Shown here: positions 11,776 through 21,859 of the stretch, piece by piece | Numbering within the stretch: the stretch's first letter is position 1 | How the letters are laid out: each line of letters begins with the position of its first letter | From: Chanodichthys erythropterus | Lineage: Eukaryota > Chordata > Actinopteri > Cypriniformes > Xenocyprididae | NCBI RefSeq assembly: GCF_024489055.1 | Contig: NC_090227.1 | Span: 34,222,005-34,286,004 of the forward strand | Length of the DNA: 64,000 nucleotides | Direction: 5' to 3' | Program-made: the position numbers and the translations under genes | Notes under the pieces: model-generated | What the model saw: only the letters and a program-made list of their open reading frames with translations | The model's database searches: none | Told to the model about the DNA's origin: nothing

Positions 11776-12290
11776 ATGAGAGATGGTAGCCAAGCGTCTG
11801 CACCTCGCAGTTCTGGCCCCACGCATGCTGAGTGTCAACTACAATCCTGGGGAGCTGGCAGAGAATTTCGAAGGGGTTACTCTTTCTCTGGTCTTCTCCC
11901 GCTAACTCCGTGGCTCTCATGCCCGATCTGGAAGCCTGCTCTGCGGCCTCATCCGGCTTGCCCGGGTAAAAGAGATGCTCGCCAGCTTTCTCTTCACTGG
12001 GTTGGCATCATATTGAGGCTGGTGGGAAAGGCATACGTTGGTCAGGTTGGTGGGGACCTGCACACTATGTCGGTGTTGCAAGCCTACCAAGCAGACCCTT
12101 TGAAAGACCTGGACCAGGGCGAGGGATTGTTTCCTGAGGCAGTTATGGAATTGTGTGCAGCCACAGATCTAGTCCTCTGTACCGCTAAAGAGACAGACCA
12201 TGCCATTGGCCACTCTATAGCTGCTATCCATATCTTATTTATTGCCTAGATCAGCTCATTATGATGGACTTAGAACTGTGGACTTAGCTG
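11776..12290 (+). pseudogene. relic of DIRS-like retrotransposon gag-like ORF
   Basis: The frame near 12066-12249 reads MSVLQAYQADPLKDLDQGEG, then MELCAATDLVLCTAKETDHA and IGHSIAAI. This resembles the gag-like protein of fish DIRS elements, whose typical wording is YQA..LK.LDEG, ELR.ATD.ALRATK.TA and GR.MA. Key positions are altered (GHSIAA for GRSMAA), and the frame stops at 12249 where intact elements continue, so it is dead. The flanks at 14031-14137 and 15282-15450, with TGAGAAGGGAACGAG and TTGTTCCCTTTTCAGGGA, look like the untranslated part of the same kind of element, split by later insertions. I assign DIRS from memory of the family; tyrosine recombinase and reverse transcriptase are absent. 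Confidence 0.5.
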
Positions 12291-12328
12291 AGGCAGATAG
12301 TAGTCTCTCCTGAATAGCTCTACTCTTA

Positions 12329-12561
12329 CACCGTGTCTACACTGGGCGTGAGCAGTGCGACATGACATGTCAAAAGACAATAGAACCCATTATAATCAGT
12401 GATGTTGTCTATACTGGATGTGGCACGGCGCAACAAATTCCCGACAGTAAATGGATTCCTTGTTCTATTTCTGACTTAGTACAAGTGCTTTGCAACGGTC
12501 GCATTCAGTGTAGACAGCTTTTAGCTGTTGTGGCGTTGTCGCATCTGGTATAGACACGGTG
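12329..12561 (+). mobile_element. Harbinger-type MITE (CACCGTGTCTACAC ends, TTA target)
   Basis: It is bounded by TTA at 12326-12328 and 12562-12564, with inverted ends CACCGTGTCTACACTGG and (read inward from the right) CACCGTGTCTATACCAGAT. A 3-bp TTA duplication is typical of PIF/Harbinger. It is 233 bp and non-coding. A second copy, interrupted by another transposon, is at 43113-44330. The ATAATCAG at 12392-12399 is the uninterrupted counterpart of that insertion site. Confidence 0.8.
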
Positions 12562-12576
12562 TTAGAGGCTCTAGGC

Positions 12577-14022
12577 CATGGGTCTCAAACTCAAATTGGC
12601 GGGGGGCCCTTTTATGTGATTGACACCTCACAGGAGGGCCATATTAACATTCAAGTGCAAGAAAGCGCAACATTTCAGAAAATTTATTTCCTTTGCATTA
12701 TTTCTCATTTACTTCAAATTTCATTAGGGCTACTAAAATATTGTTATACCTATACTAAAAATATTTTATTCACCATACTAAATGCAAACAGCAGTGTCTC
12801 TCTCATTGGTACAGAGTGTAATATAATCATATAATACTATTACTAATATAATACTACTAATATAATACTATTAATTGCAATAGGTGCGACTTCTCACATC
12901 CAACAAGGTGCATGGAATAAAAAAAAAAAAAAATAGTAATTTAGGAACAAAACCAGCATCACTTGTGGCATGGAGGGGTCAAAAATAAACAATAAACTGG
13001 AGCTATATATATAAAAAAATTAAGCGCAGTCATTTAATTTTTTGCCAAAAAATTTAAATCTCTCATTTTTACATACATTATTAGTTTTAAACATTTAGAG
13101 GAAGTATTTTCCCTTACTTTATGTTAGCTTAAATAACATTAAAATCTTGCACTGAACTACAATGTACTAAACAAATACAATCAATATTTGTACTTTCTTC
13201 TATTTCTTGACAGACACCTGGCTGCGCTTGTGCTCACACAGCTGACACACATTTCTCCAAGATGCTGTTTGAGCATCAGTAACGTTTAATGGTTTCATCG
13301 GACGCGTTTCGGTGGTTTAAATCGACGCTCGTGACTTTAAAGTCGAGTGCTTTTACTGTAATTTAGGCCTTGTGTCCACCAGAGCGTTTTTGGCCAGCTG
13401 AAAACGCTAGGCGCTCTGCTTAAAACGCCTATCTGTGAGCGTTTGAGAGCGCTCCAGCTGCGCAGCGTTTTTTTTTACCGTTGAGACGCTTTGTTGCTAT
13501 GATACGGAATATCTGCGTCACTGTTACTTATAACTGATTTTGCAGGTAATTTGTTTAAAATTAACATTAACTAAAAATGTTCACACAGTGTGGAATTACT
13601 TGCTATGTATGTTCAGAGATCAGCAATATTAATTTCTCATCCATTTTGTTTCGTTCTCTGTTTGTTGATGTCGTTGTACAGCAAGAATGTTGTGACAGTT
13701 GGTCGGTGTTGTATTTATCCCGCCTGTCCTCAACTCTGATTGGATGGCAAGCGCGCTCATAATAGAAGCGACGTGGTTAAGAGCGCGGCTCATGGTTGCA
13801 TAGCAACGACAGACGCCACTGGAGCGAAAGCGCATTGGAAAGAAGGCCGCTTATGTTACGCAATATGTGAATGCCCATTAGAATGGCGACTTTTTCTTTG
13901 CATATCAGACAGGTAGCAACTAAAGAATAATAATAATTTAGCGGGCCGGATTATGTTTTATTTTTGAGATTAGTTGCGGGCCGGGTAGAAGGGGAGGGCG
14001 GGCCGGCGGTTTGAGACCACTG
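12577..14022 (+). mobile_element. hAT-type element, CAGTGGTCTCAAAC family
   Basis: A perfect 8-bp target duplication CTCTAGGC (12569-12576 and 14023-14030) flanks it. The left end is CATGGGTCTCAAACTCAAAT and the right end GGTTTGAGACCACTG, consistent with the CAGTGGTCTCAAAC termini of a common hAT family. The interior (1446 bp) shares blocks with 44770-45930, such as CATCCAACAAGGTGCATGGA and CATCGGACGCGTTTCGGTG. No transposase frame is recognised. It contains about 380 bp (13368-13750) absent from the second copy. It is inserted into the DIRS-like relic. Confidence 0.88.
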
Positions 14023-14145
14023 CTCTAGGCTATTGCCTGCCCTATTAACGTTGAGTTCCTGAGAAGGGAACGAGACATTGTCATGCTTCGGACATGCCTG
14101 CACGTCTTTTTCAGTCAGTCTAAAGTTGTTGACGTGTAATGCAAG

Positions 14146-15273
14146 TAGGGATGTCCAGATCCGATCACGTGATCGGAAATCGGGCCCGATCATGTGGTTT
14201 CAGACTCGATCGGAATCGGACATTACCTCCCGATCAGGACTCGGATATATATGTATTAGGCGTGCAACGGTTCTAGGTAAAAAATCGAACCATACGGTTC
14301 TCCACTTACGGACCGCACTTGCACTGCAGTCCATCTCGAATGACGACGCATCTATTGGTTAATATGGTTTGTTTAAAATAGCAACGTGGAAAACAGACAG
14401 AGTTCAGATAATGTATGTTTCAGTCGATAGATGCACAAAACGTTACAACAACGATAATCAGAAAGCGTGGACAAAACAGTCACTCTTTGTAAACTGTTAA
14501 CTGCGAGTGCCGTCTGCTGTAATATCCAGTCATTTACGCCGTCATCACCCGTTGATAGCGCGCGAGCGCAGGTGAGACCTGAACAGCACACGTTGCTGTC
14601 TGTGTTTAAACTAACTCATTTAAGCCTTGCTGATTTAAACCTTCAAGAACAAGACGCGAAATAGAACTCGCACGCGCTGTGAGAATATTTGTGTGCGTTC
14701 ATCCGACGCGCGCACGCGCTTATTTCAGTCAGCGCGCAAATACTGAGTTCTCTTTCAAGTCTTGCGCTTCGGCAGACAAATTCATACAAAAATTATGTCA
14801 ACATGCCCGTCCTAGCGAGTATCCTAGCAAACATAGTCGGTTATGTCTTAAGTGAACGTATATTAGTCGAGAAAGACAGCGCATGTGTAACAGTATATGT
14901 ACTGAATCGTGCATGTCTTAAATGGAAAACAACTATTCCTGCTGCCTGTATTTAATGTTAAATCAAACAACAAAAAACAAAGAAATCACTCACTGCTCTT
15001 GACTGAATCGTTTTTGTAACTTCAATAATGATTAATCTTTATTTATTTTATACAGTAAATAATGTGCAGTGATATTTTATATTTGATTACTATTTGAAAA
15101 CTGTTAGATACCTGAAAAACCTGAAAAGCACTGTCCCTGGATCTGTTTTTTCGCTCTTCTTTATTCTTTTTTATGTAGGCTATTGAGTATCAGATCGGGA
15201 CTCGGTATCGGCAGATACTCAAAATCAAATGACTCGGACTCGAGGGCAAAAAAACGTGATCGGGACATCCCTA
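14146..15273 (+). mobile_element. hAT-type element with TAGGGATGTCC ends
   Basis: A perfect 8-bp target duplication AATGCAAG lies at 14138-14145 and 15274-15281. The left end reads TAGGGATGTCCAGATCCGAT; the right end read inward is TAGGGATGTCCCGATCACG. The subterminal sequence is rich in GATCGGGA-type motifs. Much of the interior (about 14255-15170) belongs to a second repeat family also seen at 55255-56337, so this element probably received an insertion. No transposase is recognised. Confidence 0.88.
14255..15170. mobile_element. nested element related to the 55-kb copy
   Basis: The sequence from about TAGGCGTGCAACGGTTCT onward aligns by eye with 55255-56160. Shared blocks include ACGCCGTCATCACCC followed by GTTGATAGCGCGCG, then TCTGTGTTTAAACTAA, and AGCGAGTATCCTA followed by ACAAACATAG. 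The right boundary is unclear. This copy lacks the ACCGAACGGT-type right end visible at 56270. Confidence 0.6.
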
Positions 15274-15459
15274 AATGCAAGCACCCTTTTATACACACGG
15301 GTGCTCCATGTGACATCATAGGACTGCCGTCAGTCAATAGGATTGGCGTGATTTCACACATGCTTCAGAAATTGAGTTCCGCGGACACATCCCCATAGCA
15401 TCAGCATCTGATGCAACATCTTGTTCCCTTTTCAGGGAGCCAGGTTACATACGTTACAT

Positions 15460-16846
15460 GCGTATTTTAGTTTTAAATTAATATATCAATCTTTTGCCAA
15501 CCTGCCATTTGCCCTTGTATCATCCAACAGATGGACCGTAGCCATCTAGATGTTTGTAACAGGGCCAAGGGTTTGAGAATCAGATAGGAAGCACTGTACA
15601 AGAGTGTGATTACACTGACTCTATCATAGCACACAATACCTCTAGGGCCAATTACTACTTCCTTGCACCAAGTCCAGCCCATTCTACTCCTTTAATTAAA
15701 GCTCCAGTGGTGGAGAGGAAGACTAAGTCAACCCCTCTCACCCAAGTCTTAGCGTTAGTGGTTAATGACTGGAGGAAGTGCATCCAGACAATTAAACTTC
15801 CAGATAAATGAAGATCCCAAACCTTGGCAGCTGAACTGCTCTGTTTGGGTTCATCTCTGCTATGCCATGATGAATACAGGATGGGAGTTTGTCTCTACAT
15901 GACAGAGTGTCTTAATTACTGTGAGTCAATGTCATAGCTCTGTGCGCTACGTGACTCAAGTCGACTCCATGCCTGATGACGGTTAGAGTGAGACCTGTTT
16001 TGTGATAGTTGAGTGTGTTCTTCAGAGCATAGGTTATGCAGAAACCTTATTAAACCACTGAATGTCAAACAGTGTGCAGCTTCAAAGAAAGCAAAAGTAA
16101 ATTAAAGTATATGGACAAGGTGTCATAAAAGATACAGTTTTAAAATGGGTGATCCAAATGTGTTTTGATAAAAAGATTCTGTCTAGTGAGAAATAAGTGA
16201 AGGTTCATATACACACAGAAACCTTGACTGATTGGAATTGCAAGGCTGCAAGGACAAGTTTCTTAAACAATTAAAGGTACTGCATCCCTATTACCCGACA
16301 GACATCCTGAATAATGAGGGAAGTGAAGAAGTTTGCCAAATTAGATCATTAAAAAAAATAATAAAATAATAATAATAATACTTTTAATTGATTTTTTAAA
16401 TTTTGTTGATTAAGAACTTTTAATTTATTGATTAATTGTTGATTTTTTTTTGTTGTTGTTGATTAAGAATGTTTTTTTTTTTTTGAGGTTTAACAAGGTA
16501 GTTTACACCATGCTATCTTGTTTTGGTGCATGAATCTTTTTAATTACATAAAGAATTCAGTTTGCGATTTGCAATCAAAAATCAAAATCTTTTGCTATTT
16601 TATTTAACACATGTAGGAAAACAAAAATGAAGCTGAAGAGAGAGCGTTTGTGTTTGCCTCCCTGTGTTAAATATAATAACAAAAGATTTTGAATTATGAA
16701 CGTAAAAAGTTGGGAGAAATCGGATGTCTCTTTATATTAGATACATGCATAAGGTCTTAAAGTGACACCACTGTCATTAATGTTAATAAAAAAAAAAGAC
16801 AAAGAGAAAATAACTTACTGCTTTTTACTGAATAACCTCAGTACCT
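15460..16846. other. intron stretch, mostly unrecognised
   Basis: No transposon terminus I recognise, no convincing coding frame, and simple A/T-rich runs around 16340-16480. Part of 15480-15800 may still belong to the DIRS-like relic but I cannot show it. Confidence 0.45.
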
Positions 16847-17602
16847 TTAAAGGTGCCCTAGAATTAAAAATTTAATTTACCTTGGCATAGTTGAATAACA
16901 AGAGTTCAGTACATGGAAATGACATACAGTCTCAAACACCATTGTTTCCTCCTTCTTATATAAATCTCATTTATTTAAAAGACCTCTGAAGAACAGACGA
17001 CTCTCAACATAACACCAACTGTTACGTAACAGTCGGGATCATTAATATGTACAACCCCAATATTTGCATATGCCAGCTCATGTTCAAGCATTACACAAGG
17101 GCAGGACGTCTGGATGTGCACAGCTGAATCATCAGACTAGGTAAGCAAGCAAGGACAATAGTGAAAAATGGCAGATGGAGCAATAATAACTGACATGATC
17201 CATGATATCATGATATTTTTAATTTAAAGTTACCATCGTTTCTTACTGTATTCACGGAGACAAGACTGTCGTTATTTTCATTTTTAAACACTTGCAGTCT
17301 GTATAATGCATAAACACAACTTCATTCTTTATAAACCTCTCCAACAGTGTGTAATGTTAGCTTTAGCCACGGAGCACTATCAAACTCATTCAGAATCAAA
17401 TGTAAACATCCAAATAAATACCTTACCTTAAGCCGGGGACACACCTAACGATTAGCTGAAACATTCTAAGACTGAACTGAACACACATACCGATTGTTTC
17501 CTTCGACTGGAGCCGATTTTAATCGTTGACAGTCGGAGAAGAACACACACGTTTATGATTGAGACCGCTGCTAAGCAACACACTGTGCGCGGGATCTTGA
17601 AA

Positions 17603-17748
17603 ATGGATGTAAACAAACAGCTCGCGCTCTTAATCTGCAGCTATATTTGTGCGGAAAATAACTAAAAAAGTGGAAAAACGCGCAGGATATGTGTGAGGTC
17701 CTGGCTGGAGAGGCAACGTGGATTTGTTCTCTACAGAGAGAATTTGAG
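17603..17748 (+). pseudogene. Harbinger transposase N-terminal exon remnant
   Basis: From the ATG at 17603 the frame reads MDVNKQLALLICSYICAENN, then a stop codon, then KSGKTRRICVRSWLERQRGF and VLYRENL, ending at a GTGAGT splice donor. The (K/R)R..(V/W)VRSWLERR motif is the typical start of HARBI1-like transposases. The in-frame stop and the absence of any downstream catalytic exon show it is dead. Confidence 0.7.
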
Positions 17749-18191
17749 GTGAGTAAACTAAATCTCAATAATAGGTAAAATATTTGTAATTCATATGCTT
17801 AAATCTATTTTTAGGGCTCGCACTCCGGTGGTGTCGGCCGTTGTTAAGCAACGATAAGCTGCGATCCTCAGTGAAGCTTGTTCGACTTGAAACGGCACTG
17901 TACAGACCATTACATTACCACAGAAGTAACGTTAACTTTATACTACCACAATGCGACCTCAAAGGGCACTTTCACTCTTTTGCGATCAAAGGGGCAGGGC
18001 TCTTTATATTCTCTCTGTATATATTGTATCAACTGTTAATTTTGTATCCGTATCAGATAAATAATATATATACAAAACATGGTAAAAAAAAAAATAATAA
18101 TTTATCTTTATCATTTGTTGCCCCCCTATTGGCTGGTGCTCCAGGACACTCGCCCAATGCCGTCTATGGATAATCCGGCCCTGTACATTAC

Positions 18192-18321
18192 CTGACACGT
18201 TCAAAGCTTCCGCAATAGCAGCCCAACTTCTTTCCTTATCGCTTCTATTATGGTATTCCTTCGAAGATGTGTTGTATAGACAGTCGTACTCTTGCCAGAG
18301 TTCAACCAGTTTTTCTTCCAT
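18192..18321 (-). pseudogene. Harbinger MADF-domain gene exon remnant
   Basis: The frame from the ATG at 18321 reads MEEKLVELWQEYDCLYNTSS followed by KEYHNRSDKERSWAAIAEAL and NVSG, then a GTAATG donor. This is the start of a MADF (Myb/SANT-like) DNA-binding domain, with the W..Y.CLY and the K(E/D)Y.(N/D)R...(E/R).W..IA signatures. Many Harbinger elements encode such a protein as their second gene, which fits the surrounding terminal repeats. No further exon is seen. Confidence 0.72.
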
Positions 18322-19064
18322 ACCGGTTGTCCAATGTGTTTTTATGTTTCAAACGTTTTTGACGCCATTTCGCCGCTTGTTTACAATCGCCTGACACAGT
18401 CTCCAAGGAAACAGAGACGTCATCGGTCGCAAATATTATGCTGCCTTCACGTGCTCTCAGTGCTATTGTAAAGATGACTTTCCTTGAAAAAAAAAAAAAT
18501 AACGAAACTTGAATGCGATTTGCTCATAATCACTCCTTCAGAATTGGGAATTATCAAATTTGAGAAGAATCTTTGTGAGGAGGACTGGCAATGACTGTTT
18601 CTAAAATTCTAAGACTACAATCGTTAGACGCAGCACACTGCACGATTTTAAGCACCAACAGTAAACACCGACTGAACGCAACTGGCTCTGACTCGGCGCG
18701 ATTAGACATGATCAGTCGTAAGTATCAAATTACATTCATAATCGGGCTTACAATCGTTAGGTGTGTCCCCGGCTTTACGCGATTAGACATATTGCATGAC
18801 GAATACTTTGTAAAGATCCATTTTGACAGTTATTTTAGCTGGGTGAACTTTGTTTATGCTGTTTAAGGCAGTCGCAAGCACGAGAATTCAAAGGGGCTGC
18901 AGCCTGAATCGGTGCATATTTAATGATGCCCCAAAATAGGCAGTTAAAAAAATGAATAAAAAAAAATCTATGGGGTATTTTGAGCTGAAACTTCACAGAC
19001 ACATTCAGGGGAAACCTTAGACTTATAATATATCTTTTAAAAAGACGTTCTACGGCACCTTTAA

Positions 19065-20455
19065 TAAGAATCAATGCATAATTTATACAGTGAAGTCTAT
19101 GTAGTTTTATTTTATATTTCTTTAATCAATTTCTTACTTGAATGCTACTGTTAAATATTGTAGCTGAAAAAATTAAAGCACTGTGTATTTCATTTGTATA
19201 TTATATTGTATTTGTCCTATTATTTGTAATTTGTCCTATTATTTGTAATTTGCTTCTTTGTTCTTATTTTTAATAACAAAGATAAAATAATGAAATAAAG
19301 ATTTTCATCTTTGCCCACCTTTACTCTGGCCTAAATGATCTGTCATTCTTTTTTATTTTATATTTAGTTACCTTGTTAGGCAATTTTTCTAAAAATAGGC
19401 AAATTAGTTTTGCTGTACTGCTAAGCGACTTAAAATAAAACCGAAATGAAAAAGAATTGTGATAAAATTGTGAAACATTATCTTCCTGAAAAAAATTTGT
19501 TATGTGATATTTTTGCAATATCTCCCACCCCTACGGACTAAAATGGTGTTGTTGTTTTTTAGTGAAGCAAAAAAAAAATATGCTTTTGATTCACTAAAAA
19601 GAACCAGTTCAAAAGAGTTATTGTTCAGTAATCACACTTCTCTTGTAATGTTACCTGTTTCGCTGCGCATTTAAATGCCTGGAAAAGATGAACAGGGCTA
19701 TAGCTCTGATAAACCTTTACAAATATAGCTTCTTTTTTTTCTGTAAAATTACGATTATTTAGTACACTAGGATGATAAATGTCTCCTGGACATGCTTTTA
19801 AACGTACAGTTGTAAAAGCTGCCAATACTCTCACCATGAAATGGCCCACTGGGCCCTCTAGAGCTCCACTGACACTTATCACTATGTTATTTATTTGTGC
19901 GCTGAAAGAGCCGACTGCTACAGAATGAATTAGAGATACATTAGGGAATTTGGGATATGTTATGTGGGGTGGGGAGCTGATGGATGCTATTCTAAATATA
20001 CAGAAAGAACTGCCAATAGTCATGTGGGGTGGATAGTGCTGAGTTATAATATCAGAGGGGGGAGCACTTGCACTGCAGCTGCCAGGCAGCCTCGACGGAC
20101 CGGGACGTCCCTCCTACCCTAATTTATCTAAGACAAGCCCCTGCTACATGTTTCCTTTTCCCCAGTAGAGAGGAACAGCATGGGACCTGCCAGCCAAAGC
20201 CTCAGGGGAGACACGTAGCGTAAGGATGTGCTGATGTTGTATATTTTCACGCTATGACTCATGCTACATTATAGTTCACATGTACAAACTTTTACTCTAT
20301 ATTACGGTATCTGCAGTGAATTAACATTTTAACAACAAACTTGTGCATATTAACGGATATAATTTCTGGTTAAGCAGTGACAGAGAAGGCACTTTTCTTA
20401 GTAAAAAAGAAATGTTCGACTTTGCCACCAAAGGAATACATAACATCTTAAAATA
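19065..20455. other. intron stretch, nothing recognised
   Basis: AT-rich sequence without recognised transposon termini. The longest open frame (19625-20023, minus) resembles no family I know. Confidence 0.5.
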
Positions 20456-21305
20456 TGTGCCCCTTGCTGGCAACAGGAGTCGGGCAAATTTCGAGCTACA
20501 GCCAAAAAAAAGCTAAACATTTCAATTTTGGTTGAATTTGAGGTTTTCACAAAAATTAATTCATTAAGCCCTCATCTAGTGATCCCAATGCTCCAAATAG
20601 CAATTAAACATCTGAAAGTATCTTTGTTTGTTTTCTGAGAGAAATACCTTTCCTTTGACCATGAAAAATGCTCAAATGAAAGAGTTTTTCTCTGCTCACT
20701 TCTAGATGACTCGTGTTTCCTCTCAGCACAAGTTTGGTATCGTTTTAAAGCGCAGCATTCCAATTTTGTGAATATTAATAGCAAATTCTCAATGGCATGA
20801 GACTGAACCAATGAAACATGATTTTCAAACTCTCATGCTGATGTAAACAAAACGATCTTACTCGCGCTGACTGACAGATCCGAAGCATGCAGACAAAGAC
20901 GCCTCTAACAGTGCGTGATCCCAATATACACATATACATAGAATTACAGTATTTCAAAATATTTGCCTTGGCCAGTATTCATGCAAACATTATCTGTTAT
21001 GGCTTAAATTAATGTTTGGTTAACTGTTGGGGGAAAACAACTGTCAAATTTGGTGTTATTATCAGGGATTTTAAGGTAATGTTGCGTGGTGATTTTGTTT
21101 TGGAACTGTCAGAAAACTTTAACTAGATTTTTCTCAAAATTGACTTTGCTGACTCTATCGACTTCAAACAGCTGTAGCTCAGTCATTTATTGTCAGTATG
21201 AAGATTTTTTAATAGAATATGAAATTAACTCATTTAACTCAATAACTCATTAACTAATTTTTGACAATTTGCTCAATCCGACTCCTTTTGCCAGCATGGG
21301 TCACA
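20456..21305 (-). mobile_element. TGTGACCC-end element, second copy, inverted
   Basis: The left end is TGTGCCCCTTGCTGGCAACA; the right end read inward is TGTGACCCATGCTGGCAAAA. Its interior matches 8083-9000 in reverse orientation, for example CCCAATGCTCCAAATAGCAA and ACTCGCGCTGACTGACAGAT. It is 850 bp and non-coding. Confidence 0.7.
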
Positions 21306-21855
21306 TGCATTAAATTAGAAAACAGTTCTTTTAAATTGTAATAATATTTCACAATTAGGGATACACCAATATGAAAATTTTGGCCGATACCAATAATTCT
21401 TTATATTTAAAAGCCGATAACCGATATATTGGCCGATAAATCTAAATTAAAAAAAAATTTATATAATTTTTGAAAGCTTGATTACAAAAACAAAAGTTTC
21501 ATCATTAAAAGCCATGTCCCAAGCACACAATTATAGTGTCCTCATTATAATTTTATGTAGCTTAAATGACAGAATTGCAATGCACATTGCACTTAACTAT
21601 ATTTTCCTTTACAATCATATTTAAAGCAATTCAAAACCATCATGGTGGACAGTGCGCATCTCAATTGTCTCAGTTGAAGGAAACAATCCATTATTTATCA
21701 GCTTTAATGTATCAATATATTTTTTATATATTCAAATGTCAAATTTTCGATAACGATAACACTAAAAATGAACATTCATCGGCCGATACTGATATGGTGG
21801 CCGATATATCATGCATCCCTATCTTACCGACCCCAAACTTTTGAACGGTAATGTA
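21306..21855 (+). mobile_element. TACACTACC-family MITE, split by another MITE
   Basis: Only the right part of the family is present: AAAACAGTTCTTTTAAATTG at 21321-21340, resuming after the insertion with CTTACCGACCCCAAACTTTT and GAACGGTAATGTA. The middle is occupied by 21356-21821. Confidence 0.7.
21356..21821. mobile_element. MITE with TAGGGAT(A/G)CA ends and GGCCGATA motifs
   Basis: The left end TAGGGATACACCAATATGAA and the right end read inward TAGGGATGCATGATATATCG are partly matched, and both are followed by GGCCGATA motifs. It is 466 bp and non-coding. The 8 bp on each side do not match, so host sequence was probably lost at the right junction. hAT-type by its ends. Confidence 0.7.
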
Positions 21856-21859
21856 CTGT

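Larger units (their letters stand above)
17431..18774. mobile_element. internally deleted PIF/Harbinger transposon
   Basis: Inverted ends AGCCGGGGACACACCTAACG and AATCGTTAGGTGTGTCCCCGGCT flank it, and TTA is duplicated at 17428-17430 and 18775-18777. TTA is the standard Harbinger target. The uninterrupted site can be read in the sister TTAA-family copy (TAA at 54249-54251, the complement). Inside are remnants of both Harbinger genes: a transposase first exon on the plus strand and a MADF-domain exon on the minus strand. The catalytic part is gone, so it cannot move by itself. A further small insertion may occupy about 17996-18185 (CAGGGC...GCCCTG). Confidence 0.88.
16851..19060 (-). mobile_element. 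TTAA-target element (AGGTGCCCTAGAA family), copy 1, carrying a Harbinger insertion
   Basis: TTAA is at 16847-16850 and 19061-19064. The ends are AGGTGCCCTAGAATTAAAAA and, at the right, CGTTCTACGGCACCT. It is the same family as 53947-54896 and 58439-59405 but in the opposite orientation. The copy is 2210 bp long, of which 1344 bp plus a duplicated TTA are a later Harbinger insertion, leaving about 863 bp of host element. The family is non-coding; piggyBac or Kolobok type by its TTAA target. Confidence 0.88.

Noticed and set aside
11776..12249. 157-aa frame considered as a host gene exon
   Set aside because: Its recognisable part resembles a retroelement gag-like protein, and it is surrounded by nested transposons.
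18004..18186. The 105-aa minus frame read as one protein to its end
   Set aside because: Only the first 43 or so codons are MADF-like; a splice donor follows, and the remainder is intron or another inserted repeat.
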